A stretch of 64,000 nucleotides of DNA from the NCBI RefSeq assembly GCF_000745185.1, contig NZ_JQNJ01000001.1, positions 4,322,501 through 4,386,500 on the forward strand, given 5' to 3'. The position numbers and the translations under genes were made by a program. Origin of the DNA: Muricauda sp. MAR_2010_75. Its GTDB lineage: Bacteria > Bacteroidota > Bacteroidia > Flavobacteriales > Flavobacteriaceae. Within the stretch, counting starts at the first letter, position 1. Each line of letters begins with the position of its first letter. The notes below the pieces were generated by a model, which saw nothing but the letters and a program-made list of their open reading frames with translations, ran no database searches and was not told the DNA's origin. Shown here in pieces: positions 25,688 to 35,751 of this stretch.

Positions 25688-27157
25688 TCACTTTAATTCG
25701 ATAAATGTCATCTCCTGCTTTAGCATGTAGTCAGGAATCTCTACCGTTCCAATAACACTTCTTCTTATCTCAAACTCATCTCCATTCTCTTCCGCATAAC
25801 CATATCCATGGGTATCAAACACTATGGGTATATTGTTATAGGTTCCAACGAAAAGCTGGCTGTGCCCACTATTACTGACTTGAATAGTGGTAAACGCATC
25901 ATGGGACCCAATGGCACTCATTTGTGCCTCTTTTCCCGCTTCCGGTGATATGGTATGCGGTTCTGGGGCAAACATTGAAAGCAATACCCCATTGGAAGGA
26001 AATTTGAAACCAAAACAACCAAATAGATCTGCAAGAATAGTGGTATGGTTTCGACCGTACCAACCTCCTGTCCAATCATAGACCAAATCCAAAAGTTTTG
26101 TTGCTTGCGTGATGATATTCTTTTTGGTATAGGGCAAGTAACCTACGGAGACATCTGCTTGTTCCTTCAGCCAAGCTTCTTGAATGACCAAAGTGCCATC
26201 TATTTTTCTGGTCGGCACCAAAACAATACTCGGATTCCCCTTTTTGTAAGCCATTTGAGTAGACATCCCCATCCATCCAGAAACCAAGGAACCTTCTTTA
26301 TCGGAATAAAACGGAACGCTTTCCCCAGTTACTACCAGGAAATCTTCGGACTTTACCAGACTATTGATTTCACTTTCCTCACCAAGAGCGATTTGCTCTG
26401 ACCGGACCCATCCAATCCCCTTTTCTGATACAACCAAAAGAAATCCTTTGGAAGCCGATGAATGTATGACCTGAACTTTTTCACCCAAGGACAGAACATC
26501 CAAATTCCACATATCCCAACGGGCCTTACCATTGTTTGACATACCAATATTCTCATCTCGCAACGAGGGAATTATCCTGAGAAGCGTTTTGGAGACTGTT
26601 ATGCCTGATTTTGGATTTGCTTCTTCCAGCACTTGGGACAAGGCCATCTCAGCCTTGAAAGATTCCAACTCTGCTTGACTGTATTCCACAGCAAGTCGAT
26701 TTCCAAAACTTCCCCTTTCCAAGTAAACCATCTGTTTTTCAATGGCATTCTTGGTCAATTGGGTCAGTTCTTCTGGAGACATTTTACCTAAGTTGGGAAT
26801 ATAGGGCAATAATCCAGGTCTGCTTCGCATCTGCCATCCTATCCTTCGAGCTGAAAGACTGTCCAAGTCCGTTTCCCACAGCTTCATCCGTTTCTGATAA
26901 CCATTGTTCATTTTTTGTATGGATTCCACAGAAAGAATTACTTTATCTGGCGCATCCATTTGGTTGACCCAGTACGCTGCGCTCCTCATTTCAGGGAGTG
27001 TCTCTTTAATGACATCCGGAGCGCGCCAATATAGGTTACGGGCATGTTCGGGCCTTTCTTGGGCAAATGCATTCGCAAGATGAAATAGTATCAACACTAC
27101 TAAAAAACACTTCAGCATCAATGGTTTGATCAGATCAATAGCTTTGGATATACTCAT
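25688..27157 (-). CDS. SH3 and NlpC/P60-like protein lacking the catalytic cysteine
   Basis: 489 residues. A signal peptide ends at NAFAQ (about 33). The layout matches YkfC-type C40 peptidases: a helical N-terminal region (about 40-180), two SH3b-like domains (about 185-335), then an NlpC/P60 fold (about 345-485). Where active enzymes have GRxDCSGF, this one reads YGRNHTTIL, so the nucleophilic Cys is gone; the later His is kept (SNSGHSQLF). It is therefore unlikely to cleave peptides as a cysteine enzyme and may only bind. It starts 5 bases after the GH2 stop, so the two are translationally linked. Confidence 0.75.
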   Translation of the reverse strand: MSISKAIDLIKPLMLKCFLVVLILFHLANAFAQERPEHARNLYWRAPDVIKETLPEMRSAAYWVNQMDAPDKVILSVESIQKMNNGYQKRMKLWETDLDSLSARRIGWQMRSRPGLLPYIPNLGKMSPEELTQLTKNAIEKQMVYLERGSFGNRLAVEYSQAELESFKAEMALSQVLEEANPKSGITVSKTLLRIIPSLRDENIGMSNNGKARWDMWNLDVLSLGEKVQVIHSSASKGFLLVVSEKGIGWVRSEQIALGEESEINSLVKSEDFLVVTGESVPFYSDKEGSLVSGWMGMSTQMAYKKGNPSIVLVPTRKIDGTLVIQEAWLKEQADVSVGYLPYTKKNIITQATKLLDLVYDWTGGWYGRNHTTILADLFGCFGFKFPSNGVLLSMFAPEPHTISPEAGKEAQMSAIGSHDAFTTIQVSNSGHSQLFVGTYNNIPIVFDTHGYGYAEENGDEFEIRRSVIGTVEIPDYMLKQEMTFIELK

Positions 27158-27162
27158 AGGTG

Positions 27163-30100
27163 TTAGTATTTTAAAAGATTGACCAATACTTTCTTGGCTA
27201 CCACCGCATTTGGCTCCTTACTTGAAAGGTGCGGAATTAAATGTAATGTTGAAATGGTGACATTCCCCTTCCCCAAGGGTATACGACCCAAGGCGGTCAA
27301 AATCTGTTTGGACCCTTGATTGCCCAATGCAACAATAAGATCTAAGCCTAAATAGTCGAGCATGATGCCTTGAACTTGGGCATAATCGCCCATATGTGCA
27401 CCTTTATAGAAGCATTGGTATTCCCAACTCATACTTTCACCTTGGGGAAGTCCTGTGAGTACTGGGCTCAACCCTGTAAAAAGTCGGCCAGAACCACCCC
27501 ATCTTTTGATGCCTTCACCATCATAGAATTTGGGGACTCTTTTTAGTCTAGCGTCAATTTGTTCGGCAACCTTATCCGCTTGAGTAAGTACAATAAGGGA
27601 CATTCCATTTTCCACCCTGTCCAAAATGTCTTGCAACAATTCCGGTGCAATGCCTTCTTCAGGCTGATTTCCTATAATCAAAACATCTGTTTGGGGAGCA
27701 CCTTTGACAAATGAAGTGGTTTCTTTATTCATATACTGGCTGAGAAAATCGCTCACTGTGCCATCATTTTCCAATACCGCGATGGAACCTTTCAAAGAAG
27801 TCCCACTATCAAGTTCAACTGAAAATATTTTGTCAAATCCAGTGGCTTTTGCCTGCCCATTGGAATTCAGGCTAGCATTGAGAACATAATGCCCAGGCTT
27901 GTCTATGGGTGGCAACTGAACACTTTCAACCAACATCTGGCCAAATTCTTCCCCTCCCTTTACACTTACCGAATAGTTTTTTTCAAACAAGGTATTGCCC
28001 TGTATATCCGTTAAAGTGAGTTCTAAATTATGCCGTCCCCGAAGGTTTTTCTCATTGATGAGATAAATGTCCGCAATGGGGGCCTTTCCCGTTGGGATGA
28101 CCTTGTTCCTTAACTTAACTGCTACATAAAGGGGTTGGGTGTAGTGCCTTATGATGGATGGATCAGCGGTAGGGTTTCGATACATATCCACTACATCCGT
28201 GCGGGTTGATGCGGAGGCCCATCCGTTCATATTATAGGCATCAGCAATATTGCCCATTCTTACATTCTCAATGTTTCGACCATGGAAGTAATGTAGATTC
28301 CTTCCCAAACTCATGGTAAGACTATCCACATTGGGATAGGCCGTTCTAAATCCGGTTTCGTCCAAAAAGCGATCATAATGCTCATACCAATCCAAGTGCT
28401 CTCGCTCCCTAAATCCCGTACTGCTGGTCTCTTCTATTTCTTCTTTAATCTTCTGTAGCCGTACCATGGTTCCAAAAGCGCCTTCCTCACCAAAGAAAAT
28501 TACCTTTTTCTTGTTCAACTGATATAAGGAGTCCTTGGCCAAGGGTACCCTTGCAGCATTGATTACACCCCTTAAATAGAATTTGGGGTTACGGTACATG
28601 TCATCAGTATAGCCCGAATAAGAATACCAATGGTGTTGGTCCCACCAACCCCCATAGATGAGTCCTGGTTTAAAGGGCAGTGCATGAAGTTCGAAGGGGT
28701 CGTTAGGCTTGTTCCGATAATATTCGTCTCCAGATTTGCCTATGTCGCTCCCACTGTTATAGGTAAGCACTCTGGAAGGATCCAACTCGTGGACCATCTC
28801 CATATCCTTCACATCTTCTTCATTGGGGGGATTGGTTTCTTCATTTTTCAGATTGTAAATCACCATGGAAGGAAAGGAACGGTCTCTAATGACCATTCGG
28901 CGCAATTTTTCGCTTCGCCATTTATAGGCTTGTTCGTCCGGACCTGCAATACTGTCCCAGCGATTGGCAGTTACCCGATACCCTCCGGGCTCTTCATAGG
29001 TGAAAAGTCCGGCCTCATCTGCATAATCAAAAACCAAAGGCTGTCCAATGGCTCTATGCATCAACATCGTATTAAGTCCAAAATCATATAGGGCGTCTTT
29101 ATCCCTTTCTGCCATTTCTGGGGTGGGAAAAATACCATTCTTGGGCCAAAATCCACGTGTCATCGCGGCAAGCATGAAGACCCTTTTCCCATTTAAATAA
29201 AATCGTTTATCACCATTCTTTTCCTTTACATCAAACCAGCGGAAGCCAAAGCGTTGACTTTGGTTATCCACTATCTTATTCCCATCAATAAAAGAGACGG
29301 TAGCCTCATAAAGTTGAGCATGCCGCTCAGTCTCTGGTTTGTTAATGGTGAGTTCCCAAAGTTTGGCTTGGGATACGGTTGCAGAAACCTCGAACGTATT
29401 GGATTCTGAGTTTAGTTCAGTATTGATTGTCTTACCCCATACTTCTGCATTGGGATTCCCCATTTCGTGCAGCGAAACTTTCAACTGCCCCTTTTGGGGC
29501 GTTCCAGACCAATTTTCCACAGTGGTAATCACCTTTACCTTTTTGGGGTTCGGCTGGTTTTGAACGTAGATATCGCTGATGGTTATGTTCTTATCCAAGG
29601 CTTTGAGCATCACATCGCCCGTGATTCCCCCAAAACCATGCACGGCGGGAACTAAATTGTCTCCCCAACGCATCAAGGTATTGTCATTCCAGGAAAAACT
29701 TCCTACCGGATCGGTAATCCTAATATCGAGATAGTTCTTACCTCCGAAAACAACTGCTTCAGTGGCATCAACATCAAAAGGGGTATTCCCGATGACATCA
29801 TATCCCACCAACTTTCCATTTACAAATACCTCTGCCCTGAGATTGACCGATTGGAAGGCCAAAAGAATACGTTTGCCTTTCAGCGAAGCATCCAAGTCAA
29901 AAGTTCGACTCCACCAGGAAACTCCAATAAAATCACCCCCGGTATCAGGAACTACTCCTCCAATTTCACCCCAATAGTGTTCTTCCACTGTTCCGGGAAC
30001 ATTGGTCTCAATGGCCGCTGGATTTCCATGCAGTTTATCCCAGCCACCCGTAGGAGGGTTGACCGGCAATTTAGAAATGTCCACTGGGGGAAGGTAAACC

Positions 30101-30267
30101 TCATCATTATACCATAAGGCACCGTGATCGAGCCACAATTTCCAGGGAGCGTTGGACAACTCTCTCTCCCATCTTCCATTTTGCCCAATAGCGCTGACGC
30201 CATAAAACGCCATTACCATTACAAGGACAAAAAACTTGACCTCATTCAATTTTTTTAAAAAACCCAT
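27163..30267 (-). CDS. Glycoside hydrolase family 2-type enzyme
   Basis: 1034 residues with a signal peptide (cleaved near AIGQ). Domains in order: GH2 sugar-binding jelly roll (about 70-225), Ig-like domain (about 230-340), (beta/alpha)8 catalytic barrel (about 345-640), and further beta-domains to the end. The acid/base Glu is in IYNLKNEE (about 475) and the nucleophile is probably in FFGEEGAFG (about 593). GH2 covers beta-galactosidases, -glucuronidases, -mannosidases and others; the specificity cannot be told. It is exported and is the only glycosidase of locus A, so it should free the sugar that the PQQ dehydrogenase oxidises. Confidence 0.85.
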   Translation of the reverse strand: MGFLKKLNEVKFFVLVMVMAFYGVSAIGQNGRWERELSNAPWKLWLDHGALWYNDEVYLPPVDISKLPVNPPTGGWDKLHGNPAAIETNVPGTVEEHYWGEIGGVVPDTGGDFIGVSWWSRTFDLDASLKGKRILLAFQSVNLRAEVFVNGKLVGYDVIGNTPFDVDATEAVVFGGKNYLDIRITDPVGSFSWNDNTLMRWGDNLVPAVHGFGGITGDVMLKALDKNITISDIYVQNQPNPKKVKVITTVENWSGTPQKGQLKVSLHEMGNPNAEVWGKTINTELNSESNTFEVSATVSQAKLWELTINKPETERHAQLYEATVSFIDGNKIVDNQSQRFGFRWFDVKEKNGDKRFYLNGKRVFMLAAMTRGFWPKNGIFPTPEMAERDKDALYDFGLNTMLMHRAIGQPLVFDYADEAGLFTYEEPGGYRVTANRWDSIAGPDEQAYKWRSEKLRRMVIRDRSFPSMVIYNLKNEETNPPNEEDVKDMEMVHELDPSRVLTYNSGSDIGKSGDEYYRNKPNDPFELHALPFKPGLIYGGWWDQHHWYSYSGYTDDMYRNPKFYLRGVINAARVPLAKDSLYQLNKKKVIFFGEEGAFGTMVRLQKIKEEIEETSSTGFREREHLDWYEHYDRFLDETGFRTAYPNVDSLTMSLGRNLHYFHGRNIENVRMGNIADAYNMNGWASASTRTDVVDMYRNPTADPSIIRHYTQPLYVAVKLRNKVIPTGKAPIADIYLINEKNLRGRHNLELTLTDIQGNTLFEKNYSVSVKGGEEFGQMLVESVQLPPIDKPGHYVLNASLNSNGQAKATGFDKIFSVELDSGTSLKGSIAVLENDGTVSDFLSQYMNKETTSFVKGAPQTDVLIIGNQPEEGIAPELLQDILDRVENGMSLIVLTQADKVAEQIDARLKRVPKFYDGEGIKRWGGSGRLFTGLSPVLTGLPQGESMSWEYQCFYKGAHMGDYAQVQGIMLDYLGLDLIVALGNQGSKQILTALGRIPLGKGNVTISTLHLIPHLSSKEPNAVVAKKVLVNLLKY

Positions 30268-30327
30268 AATGTCTGTTCAATTTATTATTGATACCGCGTA
30301 TACAATCGGACTTCTGTTTAGGGCACC

Positions 30328-32235
30328 TTATTTTGGTGCTCCAATTTTAGTAGGAATGCTATATATCTTACTGAGGGAAGTGATATAAAGCGTTTTCATA
30401 TCAGGTCCACCAAAAGCTAGGTTCACTGGATAATCCGGCACATAAATTATGCCCTGGAATTCCCCTTTATTATTGAAAAGTTGTACCCCTGCAAAAGTGG
30501 CCACATAAAGATTGCCTTTGGCATCCACCTTCATTCCATCGGCTCCTGATGATTTTTCAAGCTTATCCAGGACATCACCTGTTAGATAGAGCTCTGCAAA
30601 TTTTCGCCCATTGGTAATAGTACCATCTTCCTGAACATCATACGCCCAGATAAAATTCTCTTTATCACTGTTCACATTCCATGATTCACGATCATCATAC
30701 GTATTGTTGATGTACAAGGTTTTACCATCAGGACTTAACGCAATTCCATTGGGCATGGCAAAGGAGTCAGGTTCCAAAAGCCTTGTCAAATTACCATCAG
30801 GACTGAGGTAATATGCAGTTCTACCCGGTTGGTTTTTAACAGCGTCGGCCGTGAATTGTGGGTCCGTAAAGTATATGCCTCCTTTACTGTCCACTACTAA
30901 ATCATTGGGACCATCAAGTGGTTTGCCATCATATCGATTGGCTAGAACTTTTAGGATATTTCCCTTTGTATCCATTTTGAGTACACGGTGACCAAACATA
31001 TCACATACGGCCAAGGTTCCATCCTCCAAAGCGGTGATTCCATTGGTCTGCATCTTATTCTGAACGATATTTCGATAGGAACCATCTGGGTCCATTTCCA
31101 CGAGGCTACTTTTCTTGGGGTCTCCATTGAAGTTTTCATCAAAATACATGTTCGAAAAGTATAGCTTGCCGTTCTGCCAAGCAGGTCCTTCGGTAAACAC
31201 AAGCGTTGGTTCGGATTCCGAGCCGTTGATCAATAATTCTGCCTTAGCGCCCTCAGGAACTATGCTGTGATAGCCTTCCAGCCTTGCCTTATTATTGGCA
31301 TCATAATCTGTTCTAGGAGGGAAAAAGACATCCATTGCATCACATCCGTAAGGGCCAAGATTTCCACCATGTACCAAATTTGGAGGTAGGTTTACAATAT
31401 CACCATCCTTCATTTGTACAATAGTGTCCAAAATGATTTCATCTATCCATCCCCTAAAAGCCAACATGGTTTGCTCCTCTGGGTGAATATGTCGTGCAAA
31501 AACGGTATTGGGGTTCATACGCAAAAAACTCATTTGAACACCATTCCCAGATATAATCCTGGAATTGGCCCCAGGAACCAACTCAGCATATTGAAGTTCA
31601 TCAAGGTTCATAATGACACCGGGGTCCACATTGGGTTCCACTGGGAAACCATCGATGGAAATAGGTGTAGGGATGTCCCCTTTGTATCCTACTGCCTTAA
31701 GATAAAAAGAGGGTACAGGACTATACACCTCAAGAATTTTGGCCCCATCGGTCCCGGCTTTAACTGAACTTTGTGCACCATTCTGAAGATAAACGAATTC
31801 ATGTTTGGGAGCACTACCCTTCAATGGACCAGGTTCCTCTCTAGGTCGTGCTATAAGAGTATGAGGCTCCCCATCTATTATCTCTTCCACTTCACCTTCC
31901 AATACGAAAAGAAAACGTTCACCCTCTATTGTCCTAATTGGCATTCTAGTATCCGGTTCCATATCAATGAGTGCCATAAGGGCTCCCATTCCCCAATATA
32001 TCTTCGCCGTAACACCTATTTCAAGTGTAACCTTCTCCAAATTTTTCACATTAGTCACCTTGGCATCTTCTAGGTTTGATATTATGCCAGTATTTGGAAC
32101 ATCTGTTCGGGTGCGCCCTGTAACCTCATATTCAGTAATTACCTGTTCATTGACACCTGCCCAGTCCGGCTTTTTTTCGGTTTTACAGGCCGAGATTATT
32201 AAGAGGAGGCATAATGCCCAAAATGTTTTTTTCAT
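30328..32235 (-). CDS. Bicupin fused to SMP-30/gluconolactonase, lipoprotein
   Basis: 635 residues from the ATG at 32235, chosen because the lipobox (IISAC, C17) then sits at normal distance and the frame does not overlap the previous gene. Two cupin modules (about 65-170 and 215-310) come first. Only the second has metal ligands (H249, H251, E254, H289). The SMP-30 propeller follows (about 340-630) with the catalytic Glu in FTEGPAW (E349), Asn in PNDL and PNGIAL, and Asp in GADGMKV. SMP-30 enzymes hydrolyse aldonolactones. Directly after the PQQ dehydrogenase in pathway order, it should open the lactone that enzyme makes, in the periplasm. The cupin may isomerise or bind the sugar. Confidence 0.85.
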   Translation of the reverse strand: MKKTFWALCLLLIISACKTEKKPDWAGVNEQVITEYEVTGRTRTDVPNTGIISNLEDAKVTNVKNLEKVTLEIGVTAKIYWGMGALMALIDMEPDTRMPIRTIEGERFLFVLEGEVEEIIDGEPHTLIARPREEPGPLKGSAPKHEFVYLQNGAQSSVKAGTDGAKILEVYSPVPSFYLKAVGYKGDIPTPISIDGFPVEPNVDPGVIMNLDELQYAELVPGANSRIISGNGVQMSFLRMNPNTVFARHIHPEEQTMLAFRGWIDEIILDTIVQMKDGDIVNLPPNLVHGGNLGPYGCDAMDVFFPPRTDYDANNKARLEGYHSIVPEGAKAELLINGSESEPTLVFTEGPAWQNGKLYFSNMYFDENFNGDPKKSSLVEMDPDGSYRNIVQNKMQTNGITALEDGTLAVCDMFGHRVLKMDTKGNILKVLANRYDGKPLDGPNDLVVDSKGGIYFTDPQFTADAVKNQPGRTAYYLSPDGNLTRLLEPDSFAMPNGIALSPDGKTLYINNTYDDRESWNVNSDKENFIWAYDVQEDGTITNGRKFAELYLTGDVLDKLEKSSGADGMKVDAKGNLYVATFAGVQLFNNKGEFQGIIYVPDYPVNLAFGGPDMKTLYITSLSKIYSIPTKIGAPK

Positions 32236-32258
32236 AGTTTTCATCTTTTGTTTAGGTT

Positions 32259-33542
32259 TTAAAGTTTTGCAGCTTGTCTCGCCAATAATTTCCATTTTCC
32301 ATTTTCTATACGCCATACAAGAAGGATTCCAAATTTCAGTGTTCCAGTCTCCCCATTGTTAGTGTAATTTGTTGTTAAAAAATGCCTCACAATACCAACG
32401 TCATCAAGAATTTGGACTGTTTGGTCTTTAATTTCGATTGTTTCAAAATGAAAAGGTCCTTGGGTCAATCCATAGATAATCTGTTCTTTATTTTCTATGA
32501 GGCCGCCCGAATGTCCATAGCTAAGCTGATCTGAAAATAGTCCACCCAAAACATCAGCATCTGGTTCAAGCATGGCATGAATCAACAATGCCGTAGCCTC
32601 TTCAAGGTTCTTCTCTTTATCAGCCATGGTTATTTTTAGCATTTTTTCAACATAGTTCCGTAAATCTGGATTGCCCACTTCCGCTTTTATGTGTGAAGGC
32701 AATTCCCGTGCATACCACTTTACCTCATAGGTCAAGGACTCCCCACTTTCAAGATTTTCATAGGGCCCTTGATTTTCCAATTCTGCATAGGTCTTTTCTT
32801 TATTCACATAGAGTTCGATGTTTGACTCTCCAGGGGCAAATTCATCCTTGCTCACAACAGGAAAGCTCTTAGCGAACAGAATGCCATCCTTCACATAAGC
32901 CATCCATCCCGCTCCACCTTCCATAAATAATTTTTGGGGTGAACTTGTATCAGAATCATAGGGATACCAAATCATTCCGATTTTATCTTGAGTGGTGGGA
33001 AGTGGATATACGTTGTTGGGTCTTGGCAGATCAGTTTCGTTTCTTTTGGGCATAAATGCCAGCCCTCCAGTGGGAACTCGGGTAACCTCCCAAGCAGCAA
33101 CCTCCTGTGATGTTTCAGCTATGTTTTTAATGGAATACTTGATGGTTATAGAAGTATCTGGATTGCCCATGAACTTCTTTGTGAATTGAAAACCTCTCTC
33201 GGTATCCGCTTCACTGACCAAGCTCAAAACATCGGAACTTTTGGATTTCTCCATATAAACACCACGATCCAATGAGCCATGACCTTTCCATTTTCCTTCT
33301 GGAGCCAACCATAATGTTGAGCCATAGAAAAAAGGGTGAATTTCTTTTCCAGCAATGGTTTCCTGACCTCCTATCTTAAAAGAAGTAATCTTGGCCCCAC
33401 TGTTTGCGTCTATTTCCATTTCAAGGTCCGAAACCTTCAATTTAAACTGGTTGTTTTCAAGTTTGGAAATCCTGTCTTGGGCATATCCCCCGTGGAAGAG
33501 GCCTATCAGCAAACAACATAGAAAGTACCTATTGCTATTCAT
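32259..33542 (-). CDS. Secreted DUF4380 (mutarotase-like) and NTF2-like fusion
   Basis: 427 residues from the ATG at 33542; a longer frame to 33593 would overlap the PQQ dehydrogenase gene and place the signal internally. The signal peptide ends near GYAQ. Residues about 25-285 form a galactose-mutarotase-like beta-sandwich of DUF4380 type. Residues about 300-427 are an NTF2/SnoaL-like cone (DUF4440 style, with GILLVWRIENGKWKLL at the end). The pairing suggests binding or epimerising a sugar in the periplasm. It lies between the PQQ dehydrogenase and lactonase genes, 34 and 23 bases away. Confidence 0.75.
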   Translation of the reverse strand: MNSNRYFLCCLLIGLFHGGYAQDRISKLENNQFKLKVSDLEMEIDANSGAKITSFKIGGQETIAGKEIHPFFYGSTLWLAPEGKWKGHGSLDRGVYMEKSKSSDVLSLVSEADTERGFQFTKKFMGNPDTSITIKYSIKNIAETSQEVAAWEVTRVPTGGLAFMPKRNETDLPRPNNVYPLPTTQDKIGMIWYPYDSDTSSPQKLFMEGGAGWMAYVKDGILFAKSFPVVSKDEFAPGESNIELYVNKEKTYAELENQGPYENLESGESLTYEVKWYARELPSHIKAEVGNPDLRNYVEKMLKITMADKEKNLEEATALLIHAMLEPDADVLGGLFSDQLSYGHSGGLIENKEQIIYGLTQGPFHFETIEIKDQTVQILDDVGIVRHFLTTNYTNNGETGTLKFGILLVWRIENGKWKLLARQAAKL

Positions 33543-33576
33543 TTTACTCTTTGGTTTGTCATTTTTGTACATCTTA

Positions 33577-35751
33577 TTATTCAGGAAGGGCAAATGCTAT
33601 GTAATTGCCCCCTGGTTTTTTCCCAAAACGGATACCTCCTGCTGCAACAACTATATATTGTTTTCCATTTACAGAATATGATATGGGTGTTGCAAAAGCA
33701 CCTGCCGGAAGTTGGTATTCCCATACCATTTCACCCGTTTTGCTATTAAATGCCCTAAACCTTTCATCTTGGGTTGCCCCAATAAATACCAAGCCACCTG
33801 CTGTTGCCAATGGTCCTCCGGTATTTTCTGTTCCTGTTATGGGTATGCCTTTTTCGGTCAATTCCGGAAATTCTCCCAAAGGGACCCGCCATAAATAATC
33901 CCCGGTATTGAGGTCTATTGCATTTAAAGTGCCCCAAGGTGGGTCTATGGCTGGATATCCATCGATATTGACCTTACCTCCCCTTCCACGATTGTACTCT
34001 GGCTTATAGGGAAAATCCTTGCTTTTTTGTTCCACATTTCCGTCATCAGTATGTTCATCTTTTGGCTGATCTTCCTCGATGTTCGACAGATATGCAGTTA
34101 ATGCATTTATTTCCTCATAGGACAGATGCTGGTACGCGGGCATTCTACCGCGACCATTTCGAATGGTGGTGAACAGCTCTCTCCTACTTAGTTTTTCGCC
34201 AATATTGACAAGACTGGGAAATTCCGACCCATCCCCTTTTCGATCCACCCCATGGCACATGACACAATTGGTAACATATAACTTGCTACCCAATGAAGTG
34301 GTTTCCCTGAGCTGTTCGGCCACATTGACCATTTTGATTTCCCATGGCATTTCATTGACATTCTGGAAAAACACGCCTTGGGGATTTACAGCACTACCAC
34401 CCCACTCGGCTCCGCCACTTATTCCAATATACCATGCTCCTTCTATACTAGGTGGAAGGAACTTTTCTCCTCCTTTTGTATTTAGAAAGCGTTCCTTAGC
34501 CTTTGCGTGCAGCTCTGGAAAAGTGATTGAATCCGGAAGATCAGCTTCTGTAATGACTTGACGGGTCACCAAAGGATCGGGCTTAAGTGGAAATTTTTGG
34601 GTGGCATAGGGCGTCTCACCTGGAAGACCTTCAGTGGGCACATTTCGTTCCTCAACCGGAAACAAGGATTCCCCTGTATCACGATCAAGAACATATACCA
34701 AACCATCTTTGGTCACTTGAACAACCACATCTACCTCCTTTCCATCATGTTCTATTGTGGTAAGGTTTGGAGGACTGGCCAAATCAAGATCCCAAAGATC
34801 ATGGTGCACTACTTGATAGTGCCATTTTAACTTGCCTGTTTTTACCTCCAATGCAAGGATGCAATTAGCAAACAAATTGGCTCCTTCACGTTCCCCGCCA
34901 TAAAAGTCTACGGAGGGTGCTCCAGTACCCATATAGACCATACCTCTTTTTTTATCAAGTGCCATGCCCGCCCAGTTGTTGGCTCCTCCAATTTTTTTAT
35001 AGGCATCTTCCGGCCAGGTATCATAACCCAATTCTCCAGGTCTGGGAACGGTATGGAATACCCACAACAATTCTCCTGTACGGACATTGAACCCTCGGAT
35101 ATCACCGGGAAGCGCATCTCCAGATTCGGATACCGTTGAGCCCATGACCAATACATCATCATGTATGACCCCGGGGCTGGTGGCCGTGACTACCAAATCT
35201 TTAATAGCGAACCTATCGTTTTCCAATCCAATATGAAGATCAAGCCTTCCATTGTCTGCAAAGGATTCAACCAATTCACCAGTATTTGCATCCACAGCCA
35301 TCAAATAAGTTCCTGCCGTATAAAGAACACGACGGTCTTCACCATCCTGCCAGAACATGAGCCCCCGGCTAGAGCTATTATATCCATGAGTAATGGCTTG
35401 GGGGTCAAATTTCCACAGTTCTTCTCCCGTGGCTGCATCCAAAGCGAACAGCTTAAGTTTGGAGGTGGTGCCATAGAGCACCCCATCCACCATTATAGGC
35501 TGACACTGTATTTGTCTAGGAAATTGCCCTTCTTCTATGACATCAGCCGCATTGTACATCCAGGCAACCTCAAGTTCCGTTACGTTGTCCACATTGATAT
35601 TATCAAGTGGTGAATACCGGTTACCTGCATAATTGCCCCCATACGTAGGCCAATCACTTGAATCTTTCTCCTTTGAATCTATACAGGATGAGAAAAAAAC
35701 AAGGATTCCAAATGCTAATGCACTCAAAGGTTTTGGTGTTAAACCCCTCAT
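33577..35751 (-). CDS. PQQ-dependent dehydrogenase with inserted cytochrome c, lipoprotein
   Basis: 724 residues. Lipobox SSC at C23. The quinoprotein eight-blade propeller (tryptophan-docking repeats such as TGELLW, TGKLKW and TGDYLW) runs from about 33 to 470 and again from 600 to 724. Between them a cytochrome c domain is inserted with haem site CVMCH (496-500). HHDLWDLD at about 316-323 is the active-site loop of membrane glucose-dehydrogenase-type enzymes. It oxidises an aldose to its lactone in the periplasm and can pass electrons directly to its own haem. Its start codon overlaps the stop of the FG-GAP gene by four bases (ATGA), so translation is coupled. Confidence 0.9.
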   Translation of the reverse strand: MRGLTPKPLSALAFGILVFFSSCIDSKEKDSSDWPTYGGNYAGNRYSPLDNINVDNVTELEVAWMYNAADVIEEGQFPRQIQCQPIMVDGVLYGTTSKLKLFALDAATGEELWKFDPQAITHGYNSSSRGLMFWQDGEDRRVLYTAGTYLMAVDANTGELVESFADNGRLDLHIGLENDRFAIKDLVVTATSPGVIHDDVLVMGSTVSESGDALPGDIRGFNVRTGELLWVFHTVPRPGELGYDTWPEDAYKKIGGANNWAGMALDKKRGMVYMGTGAPSVDFYGGEREGANLFANCILALEVKTGKLKWHYQVVHHDLWDLDLASPPNLTTIEHDGKEVDVVVQVTKDGLVYVLDRDTGESLFPVEERNVPTEGLPGETPYATQKFPLKPDPLVTRQVITEADLPDSITFPELHAKAKERFLNTKGGEKFLPPSIEGAWYIGISGGAEWGGSAVNPQGVFFQNVNEMPWEIKMVNVAEQLRETTSLGSKLYVTNCVMCHGVDRKGDGSEFPSLVNIGEKLSRRELFTTIRNGRGRMPAYQHLSYEEINALTAYLSNIEEDQPKDEHTDDGNVEQKSKDFPYKPEYNRGRGGKVNIDGYPAIDPPWGTLNAIDLNTGDYLWRVPLGEFPELTEKGIPITGTENTGGPLATAGGLVFIGATQDERFRAFNSKTGEMVWEYQLPAGAFATPISYSVNGKQYIVVAAGGIRFGKKPGGNYIAFALPE

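Noticed and set aside
32236..32316. N-terminal extension of the bicupin-lactonase to 32316
   Set aside because: It overlaps the previous gene by 58 bases and moves the lipobox too far from the start.
33543..33593. N-terminal extension of the DUF4380-NTF2 protein to 33593
   Set aside because: It overlaps the end of the PQQ dehydrogenase gene and would bury the signal peptide 17 residues inside the protein.
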